Assembly: GCA_903871865.1 (NCBI GenBank)
Contig: CAIQIL010000214.1
Location: 1-9,437 of the forward strand
DNA from: an uncultured Burkholderiales bacterium
GTDB taxonomy: Bacteria > Pseudomonadota > Gammaproteobacteria > Burkholderiales > Burkholderiaceae_C
Length of the DNA stretch: 9,437 nucleotides
Reading direction: 5' to 3'
The notes beneath the pieces were generated by a model. That model was not told where the DNA came from. It ran no database searches and saw only the letters and a program-made list of their open reading frames with translations. The position numbers and the translations under genes are program-made. Below, in pieces: positions 5,163 to 9,437 of the stretch (positions within the stretch are counted from its first letter, which is position 1; every line of letters begins with the position of its first letter).

Positions 5163-5654
5163 ATGAATGCACCCCACATGCGCATCGGGGAAGGCTGGGA
5201 CACCCACGCCCTGGTGCAAGGTCGCCCGCTGATCCTGGGCGGCGTCACCATCCCCCACAGCCACGGCTTGCTTGGCCACTCCGACGCCGATGCCTTGCTC
5301 CATGCCATCACCGATGCCTTGCTGGGCGCAGCCGCCCTGGGCGACATCGGCCGGCATTTCCCCGACACCGACCCCACTTTCAAGGGTGCCGATTCGGTGG
5401 TCCTGCTGCAAGAGGCGGCTCGGCGCGTGGCGGCCACAGGCTGGGCCGTGGGCAACATCGACGCCACCATCGTGGCGCAGGCGCCCAAGATGGCGCCTCA
5501 CATCCCGGCCATGCGCGAACGCATCGCCCAGGCACTGGGCCTGTCGGTCGATGCGGTCAATGTGAAGGCCAAGACGGCCGAGAAGATGGGGCCGGTGGGC
5601 GAGGGCAGGGCCATCGAGGCCCGTGCCGTCTGCCTGCTCTTCAAGGCGGGTTGA
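5163..5654 (+). CDS. ispF: 2-C-methyl-D-erythritol 2,4-cyclodiphosphate synthase IspF
   Basis: Cyclises CDP-methylerythritol phosphate to MEcPP with release of CMP, the fifth MEP-pathway step; a cytosolic homotrimer with zinc. 163 residues, close to the usual 155-160. Metal ligands D13 and H15 are in GEGWDTHAL and H47 in [13 protein letters not shown]. The loop [14 protein letters not shown] (58-71) and the CDP-binding [16 protein letters not shown] (133-148) are all present. In-frame ATGs at 5154, 5163 and 5178 are possible; none has a clear Shine-Dalgarno. 5163 is preferred as the conserved MRIGEGWD block starts five residues later; 5178 would also give a normal length (158). Convergent with the sensor kinase gene, leaving a 32-bp gap with no obvious terminator. 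Separated from ispD by the amt/Phd/zeta block. Confidence 0.95.
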   Translation: MNAPHMRIGEGWDTHALVQGRPLILGGVTIPHSHGLLGHSDADALLHAITDALLGAAALGDIGRHFPDTDPTFKGADSVVLLQEAARRVAATGWAVGNIDATIVAQAPKMAPHIPAMRERIAQALGLSVDAVNVKAKTAEKMGPVGEGRAIEARAVCLLFKAG

Positions 5655-5686
5655 TCAGGGCGCCCCGCGCAAGTGGCGCAAGCCGC

Positions 5687-7015
5687 TCAAGGTGCCCGCT
5701 TGAGCTTGATGTGTGCCACCAGCCCGCCACCGGGCGCGTTGGCCAGCTCGAAGTCCCCGCTCATGCGCTGCAGGGCCTTGTCCACGATGGCCAGGCCCAG
5801 GCCCGCACCCGTGGCCGCCGTGCGCGCTGCGTCGCCCCGGAAGAAGGGCGTGGTCAGTTGCGGCAGCTTCTCAGGCGCCACGCCCGGTCCATGGTCGCGC
5901 ACGCTCAGGATCACCCATGAACCTGCGCGCGTGTAGCTCACGTCCACGTTGGTGATGCCCGTGTAGGTGTTGCGGCCGTAGCGGCGGGCGTTCTCGAACA
6001 GGTTGGTCAGCACGCGGCCGAGTTCGGTCTCGTCGGCCATGACCCGCGTGTCGATCGGCAGCTTGGCCGTGATGCGGATGCGCTTGGTGTCGCGGAACTG
6101 GCTGATCGCCTTGTCCACCACGCTCGACACATGCACCGGCACCAGCTCCACCTCGCCGGGCCGGGCGTAGTCCATGAACTTGTCGATGATGGCGTCGAGC
6201 TGGTCGATGTCGGCCGCGATGTTGCGCTTGGCCTCCTCGTCCACCACGCTCATGTCGGCCTCCAGGCGCAGCCGTGCCAGCGGGGTGCGCAGGTCATGGC
6301 TGATGCCGGCCAGCATCACGGCGCGGTCTTCATCGACCTTGGCCAGCTCGCGCGCCATCCGGTTGAAGCCCTGGTTCACCTCGCGGATTTCGCGGGTGAT
6401 CATGGACTCGTCGAGCACCGAATCGTACTCACCTTCGCGGATGCGGCTGGCTGCGAACGACAGCTCCTTGAGCGGCTGGTTGATGAGCCGCGCGATGACG
6501 GCCGAACCCAGCAGCGTGGCGATCAGTGCGATGCCCACCCAGACGAACCAGGTGCGCCCCGTGAGCGGCCCCACCCGGTTGGGGTCGGCCTGCAGCCAGT
6601 AGTTGTCCCGCTCGATCTGGAAGCCCACCCACAGCCCGGGCGTGCCATTGACGGCGCTGGCCACGATGGTGGCCGGGCCCAGGCGCGAGCGCAGCTCCTG
6701 GCTGATCGTGCGCGTCAGGCCGCTGACCTCGAAAGGCTCGAAGCGGTCCGAGGGCTCACGCGGTTTGAGGCGGATGGACTCCTGGTCCGACAGCGTCTTG
6801 ATCAGCGTGACGCGGTTGATGGCATCGGCGTAGCGCAGCCCCGCCCGCGACAGGTTCACCAGGCTGGCGATCTGTTGGGCGGACTGCACCGCGCGTGGCT
6901 CGAACTCCAGTGCGCGAAAGGTCTGCAGCCAGGCAAAGATGCCGGCCGCCAGCAGCAGCGCCAGGAGGATGAAGGTTCGCCAGAAGAGACTGAGTGCGAA
7001 GCGCTTGCGGGGCAT
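5687..7015 (-). CDS. envZ: EnvZ/RisS-type osmosensor histidine kinase
   Basis: Inner-membrane sensor kinase, partner of the OmpR protein encoded just upstream. 442 residues. N-terminal TM1 at about 10-32, a periplasmic domain of about 120 residues, TM2 at about 157-179, a HAMP linker to about 229, then the dimerisation/phosphorylation H-box GISHDLRTPLARLRLEADM with phospho-acceptor H240. The ATP-binding domain has the N-box NLFENARRYG (338-347), G1 DHGPGV (374-379) and G2 GAGLGLAIV (403-411). The H-box and N-box wording is EnvZ/RisS-like. The start ATG at 7013-7015 is 3 nt after the ompR stop, so translation is probably coupled. It may be called risS in Bordetella-related species. All catalytic motifs are intact. 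The input stimulus cannot be read from the sequence. Confidence 0.93.
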   Translation of the reverse strand: MPRKRFALSLFWRTFILLALLLAAGIFAWLQTFRALEFEPRAVQSAQQIASLVNLSRAGLRYADAINRVTLIKTLSDQESIRLKPREPSDRFEPFEVSGLTRTISQELRSRLGPATIVASAVNGTPGLWVGFQIERDNYWLQADPNRVGPLTGRTWFVWVGIALIATLLGSAVIARLINQPLKELSFAASRIREGEYDSVLDESMITREIREVNQGFNRMARELAKVDEDRAVMLAGISHDLRTPLARLRLEADMSVVDEEAKRNIAADIDQLDAIIDKFMDYARPGEVELVPVHVSSVVDKAISQFRDTKRIRITAKLPIDTRVMADETELGRVLTNLFENARRYGRNTYTGITNVDVSYTRAGSWVILSVRDHGPGVAPEKLPQLTTPFFRGDAARTAATGAGLGLAIVDKALQRMSGDFELANAPGGGLVAHIKLKRAP

Positions 7016-7018
7016 CGA

Positions 7019-7756
7019 TCAGGCCCCACCATCCGGCACGAACACATAACCCACGCCCCAGACGGTCTGGATGTAGCGTGGCTGGGCCGGATCGGGTTCG
7101 ATCATCTTGCGCAGGCGCGAGATCTGCACGTCCAGGCTGCGGTCGAAGGGCTCGAACTCGCGGCCACGCGCCAGCTGCGCCAGCTTGTCGCGGCTCAGCG
7201 GCTGGCGTGGGTGACGCACCAGGGCCTTGAGCATGGAGAACTCGCCGGTGGTCAACGCGATCGGCTCGCCTTCCTTGCTCAGGCGGCGCAGGGCGAGGTC
7301 GAACTCGAAGGGGCCGAAAGTGACGGTCTGGGCCTCCTTGGCTGGCGCACCAGGCGCTTCCTGGGCCGGACGGCGACGCAGCACGGCGTGGATGCGGGCC
7401 AGCAACTCGCGCGGGTTGAAGGGTTTGGGCAGGTAGTCGTCCGCACCCACTTCCAGGCCGACGATGCGGTCCACGTCCTCGACCTTGGCCGTCAGCATGA
7501 TGATGGGCGTGCTGTCGTTGGCGGCACGCAGTCGGCGGCAGATGGACAGGCCGTCCTCGCCGGGCAGCATCAGGTCCAGCACGATCAGGTCCACGGTTTC
7601 GCGCGTCAGCAGGCGGTTCAGCGCCTTGGCATCTTCGGCCAGCAGCACCTCGAAGCCCTCCTGGCTGAGGTAGCGGCGCAGCAGGTCGCGGATGCGGGCG
7701 TCGTCATCGACCACCAGGACTCGGTCCGGGCGCTGGTTGGCGTTGGTGGGGGTCAT
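7019..7756 (-). CDS. ompR: DNA-binding response regulator OmpR
   Basis: 245-residue OmpR/PhoB-class transcription factor. Receiver: acidic D17/D18 (VVDDDARIRDLL), phosphorylation site D61 in LIVLDLMLPGEDGLSICRRL, T89 and K111 in ADDYLPKPFNPRELLARI. The winged-helix domain holds TTGEFSMLKALVRHPRQPLSRDKL and DVQISRLRKMIE, ending IQTVWGVGYVFVPDG. The wording is closely parallel to E. coli OmpR along its length. The start ATG at 7754-7756 has a good GAGGA ribosome site; an upstream in-frame start at 7813 (264 residues) is rejected. First gene of the ompR-envZ operon. The RisA name is used for it in Bordetella. Candidate autoregulatory sites lie 15-86 bp upstream. Confidence 0.96.
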   Translation of the reverse strand: MTPTNANQRPDRVLVVDDDARIRDLLRRYLSQEGFEVLLAEDAKALNRLLTRETVDLIVLDLMLPGEDGLSICRRLRAANDSTPIIMLTAKVEDVDRIVGLEVGADDYLPKPFNPRELLARIHAVLRRRPAQEAPGAPAKEAQTVTFGPFEFDLALRRLSKEGEPIALTTGEFSMLKALVRHPRQPLSRDKLAQLARGREFEPFDRSLDVQISRLRKMIEPDPAQPRYIQTVWGVGYVFVPDGGA

Positions 7757-7771
7757 GCAGGGGTCCTCGGC

Positions 7772-7842
7772 ATTTGTAACAAGCGCGGATTGTGCGCAGG
7801 TTGCGAGTGGCAAAACGAGGGTTCTGACCGCTTGTTACAAAT
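7772..7842. promoter_or_regulatory. Perfect 14-bp inverted repeat, candidate OmpR operator pair
   Basis: ATTTGTAACAAGCG (7772-7785) and CGCTTGTTACAAAT (7829-7842) are exact reverse complements 43 bp apart. Each arm contains the 9-bp near-palindrome TTGTTACAA. The GTTACA/TGTAAC core resembles the half-site of enteric OmpR sites. The near arm is about 15 bp before the ompR ATG and overlaps its likely leader; the far arm lies about 110 bp before the SIMPL gene. Candidate for autoregulation and shared control. Confidence 0.55.
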
Positions 7843-7954
7843 CTTGCCGCCATCGCGTGTCCGCGTCAAGCACTTGCAAAGAAGGTTCAAGCCGTCGGCG
7901 AAAAGGGTGCTGCGTGCGTTAAAACGGGGTCTTCACTCCCGAAAGAGCCTGCCC

Positions 7955-8689
7955 ATGCCCCGTTTTGTCACGTCTGCTGCCCGCCGTGTTCTGCCTGCAC
8001 TGGCCTTGAGCTTGCCCCTGGTGGCTGCCCATGCGGCTGAGCCGGATCGCCGCAACGCCGTGCAGTTTTCGGCCACGGCAACGGAAGAATTGACGCAAGA
8101 CCAACTCACCGTCACGCTGGAAGCGGTCAAGGAGGGCAGCCAGGCCGCCGACGTGCAGTCCGAGCTCAAACGCCTGCTCGACGCCGCCTTGACCGAGGCC
8201 CGCAAGCAGGCCCAGGCCACCACACCCGAGGCGCTCAGCGTGCGCACCGGCAGCTTCAACCTCTACCCGCGCTACAACAACACCGGCAAGCCGAATGGCT
8301 GGCAGGGCTCGGCCCAGCTGGTGCTGTCTGGCAACGACGCGGGCAAGGTGTCGCAGGCCGCCGGCAAGCTCAACCAGCTCAATGTGGTCAATGTCAGCTA
8401 TGGCCTGTCGCGCGGCGTGCGCGAGCAGCACGAAAGCCAGCTCACCACCGAGGCCATCGGCCGTTTCAAGCTGCGTGCGGCCCAGATCGCGCGTGACTTC
8501 GGCATGAAGGGCTACACCCTTGGCGCGATTTCGGTGTCGTCCACCGAGCCAGGCTTCGAGCCCCGTCCGGTCTTGATGGCCATGCGCGCCAAGGCCGAAG
8601 CCATGTCGGCCGACGCACCGCTGCCTGTGGCGCCGGGCAAGGGCGTGCTGTCGGTGACGGTGTCGGGCGAGGTCGTGCTGACGCCCTGA
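7955..8689 (+). CDS. Secreted SIMPL-domain (DUF541) protein
   Basis: 244-residue exported protein. The signal peptide is clear: basic n-region with RR at 10-11, hydrophobic stretch VLPALALSLPLVAA, and an AHA cleavage motif with the mature chain likely beginning near A28. The rest matches the SIMPL/DUF541 pattern: an early AVQFSATATEELTQDQLTVTLEA strand region, a helical SELKRLLDAALTEARKQA, LSVRTGSFNLYPRYNN, GKLNQLNVVNVSYGLS, and a C-terminal strand PGKGVLSVTVSGEVVL. Family members are periplasmic or surface proteins of uncertain function, named for a relative interacting with a mouse signalling kinase; bacterial copies are linked to envelope stress. The ATG at 7955 follows GAAAGAG, a modest ribosome site. 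Divergent from ompR, suggesting possible envelope control. Its stop is 4 bp from bpt's. Confidence 0.85.
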   Translation: MPRFVTSAARRVLPALALSLPLVAAHAAEPDRRNAVQFSATATEELTQDQLTVTLEAVKEGSQAADVQSELKRLLDAALTEARKQAQATTPEALSVRTGSFNLYPRYNNTGKPNGWQGSAQLVLSGNDAGKVSQAAGKLNQLNVVNVSYGLSRGVREQHESQLTTEAIGRFKLRAAQIARDFGMKGYTLGAISVSSTEPGFEPRPVLMAMRAKAEAMSADAPLPVAPGKGVLSVTVSGEVVLTP

Positions 8690-8697
8690 GCGCTCAG
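8686..8697. repeat. 12-bp palindrome spanning the convergent SIMPL/bpt stop codons
   Basis: CTGAGCGCTCAG is perfectly self-complementary. Its inner TGA (8687-8689) ends the SIMPL gene on the plus strand, and the opposite TGA (8696-8694) ends bpt on the minus strand. No U-tract follows, so I do not call it a terminator. Confidence 0.5.
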
Positions 8698-9431
8698 CCC
8701 TCTCGCCACTGCCCACCGATGTAACACTGGTGCGGCGAGAACTTTGTCTTGTAGGCCATCTTCGGGCTCTCGCCGATCCAGTAGCCCAGGTAGAGGTAGG
8801 GCAGGCCCAGCTCCCGGGCCTGCCGCACCTGCCACTGCACGTTGTAGGTGCCGTAGCTCGTGTGGGGCTCGGGTTCGTAGAAGGTGTAGACCGCCGACAG
8901 CCCGTCGTTGAGCACGTCCAGCACCGACACCATCTTCAAGGCGCCCTGGGCCTCGCCCTCCTTGGCGGGCTCGCGGAACTCCACCAGGCGCGAATTCACG
9001 CGGCTGTGCAGCAGGAACTGCGTGTACTGGTCCACCGAGTCGTGGTCCATGCCGCCGCCCCGGTGGCGGCCAGCCTGGTAGCGCAGGTAGAGCTGGTAGT
9101 GCTCCTGGCTGAAGCACAGGCGCAGCACCTGGGCCTCCAGGTGTTCATGGGCTTTCCAGGCGCGTGCCTGGCTGCGCGTCGGCTCGAAGCGGTCCACCGG
9201 CAGGCGCAAGGGCACGCAGGCGCGGCAGCCATCGCAGTGCGGCCGGTAGGTGAACATGCCACTGCGGCGAAAGCCATTGGCCACCAAGCCGGAATACACA
9301 TCGGCGTTGATGACGTGGCTGGGCGTCGCGACCTGCGAGCGTGCGGTGCGGCCATCCAAGTAGCTGCACGGGTAGGGGGCCGTGGCGTAAAACTGCAGCG
9401 ACGCCAGGGGCAGGTCTTTGGGGTGGGTCAC
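8694..9431 (-). CDS. bpt: Aspartate/glutamate leucyltransferase Bpt (bacterial ATE1-like)
   Basis: Bacterial N-end-rule enzyme that transfers leucine from leucyl-tRNA to proteins with N-terminal Asp or Glu, marking them for ClpS/ClpAP degradation; cytosolic. 245 residues, the expected size. ATE1-N features: [17 protein letters not shown] (12-28, C22), then [24 protein letters not shown] (from 53, with the CxxCxxC cluster C66/C69/C72). The C-terminal GNAT-like ATE1-C half includes [23 protein letters not shown] and [21 protein letters not shown]. The start is a GTG at 9429-9431, giving MTHPKDLPL, a wording consistent with start-proximal residues of related proteins; only six bases precede it in the window, so an upstream start cannot be excluded. 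Convergent with the SIMPL gene. Confidence 0.93.
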   Translation of the reverse strand: MTHPKDLPLASLQFYATAPYPCSYLDGRTARSQVATPSHVINADVYSGLVANGFRRSGMFTYRPHCDGCRACVPLRLPVDRFEPTRSQARAWKAHEHLEAQVLRLCFSQEHYQLYLRYQAGRHRGGGMDHDSVDQYTQFLLHSRVNSRLVEFREPAKEGEAQGALKMVSVLDVLNDGLSAVYTFYEPEPHTSYGTYNVQWQVRQARELGLPYLYLGYWIGESPKMAYKTKFSPHQCYIGGQWREG

Positions 9432-9437
9432 GGTCCA

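Noticed and set aside
3657..5501. 614-codon minus-strand frame extending amt upstream
   Set aside because: The first 214 codons lie antisense to ispF and in the regulatory region, with no domain. Amt starts at 4859, directly at its first membrane segment.
6131..8689. 852-codon plus-strand open frame
   Set aside because: Up to 7954 it is the antisense shadow of envZ and ompR in GC-rich DNA. Only the last 244 codons, from the ATG with a signal peptide at 7955, encode a recognisable protein.
1..9437. CRISPR array, tRNA, rRNA, insertion sequence or phage attachment site
   Set aside because: No repeated spacer structure, no tRNA-like cloverleaf, no transposase or integrase frame and no flanking target-site duplication was found.

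Overview
The window is GC-rich bacterial chromosome, almost certainly from a betaproteobacterium of the order Burkholderiales (Comamonadaceae or a close relative). This rests on codon and base composition, on the proteins themselves (a proteobacterial bacterial-type arginyl/leucyl-protein transferase, an OmpR nearly identical in core motifs to the enteric protein, a split ispD/ispF pair) and on my recollection that mfd, ispD, ispF and an OmpR/EnvZ-type pair are commonly neighbours in that order. No RNA gene, IS element, prophage gene or CRISPR array is visible. All eight complete genes appear intact; mfd is cut by the left edge.

Layout. 1-1349 (-): 5' part of mfd, the transcription-repair coupling factor. 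It is divergent from ispD (1524-2288, +), the cytidylyltransferase of the MEP isoprenoid pathway. Next comes a block of three minus-strand genes, read right to left: an Amt-family ammonium channel (3657-4859), a strong intrinsic terminator, a Phd/YefM-type antitoxin (3192-3542) and a zeta-toxin-like P-loop kinase (2227-3045). The kinase 3' end overlaps the 3' end of ispD by 62 bp. ispF (5163-5654, +), the second MEP-pathway gene that normally sits directly beside ispD, lies beyond this block. To its right are the two-component genes ompR (7019-7756) and envZ/risS-like (5687-7015), both minus strand and read ompR then envZ. They are divergent from a secreted SIMPL-domain protein (7955-8689, +), which is convergent with bpt (8694-9431, -), an N-end-rule aminoacyl-protein transferase.

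How the parts work together. ispD and ispF are two steps of one pathway physically separated by an accessory-looking block. Within that block the Phd-like and zeta-like genes form a probable toxin-antitoxin pair with a non-canonical partner combination. The 303-bp region upstream of amt carries a well-spaced sigma-54 promoter and upstream NtrC-like sites, so the channel is probably induced by nitrogen limitation. The ompR/SIMPL divergent region carries a perfect 14-bp inverted repeat built on TTGTTACAA, a plausible OmpR/RisA-type operator pair that could autoregulate ompR and control the envelope protein.

Most likely under-described items: the Phd-zeta pair with its promoter embedded in 9-bp repeats and a hairpin between antitoxin and toxin; the sigma-54/NtrC control region of a stand-alone amt; and the OmpR-like operator pair. 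All functional statements are inferences from motif recognition by eye; no searches were run.
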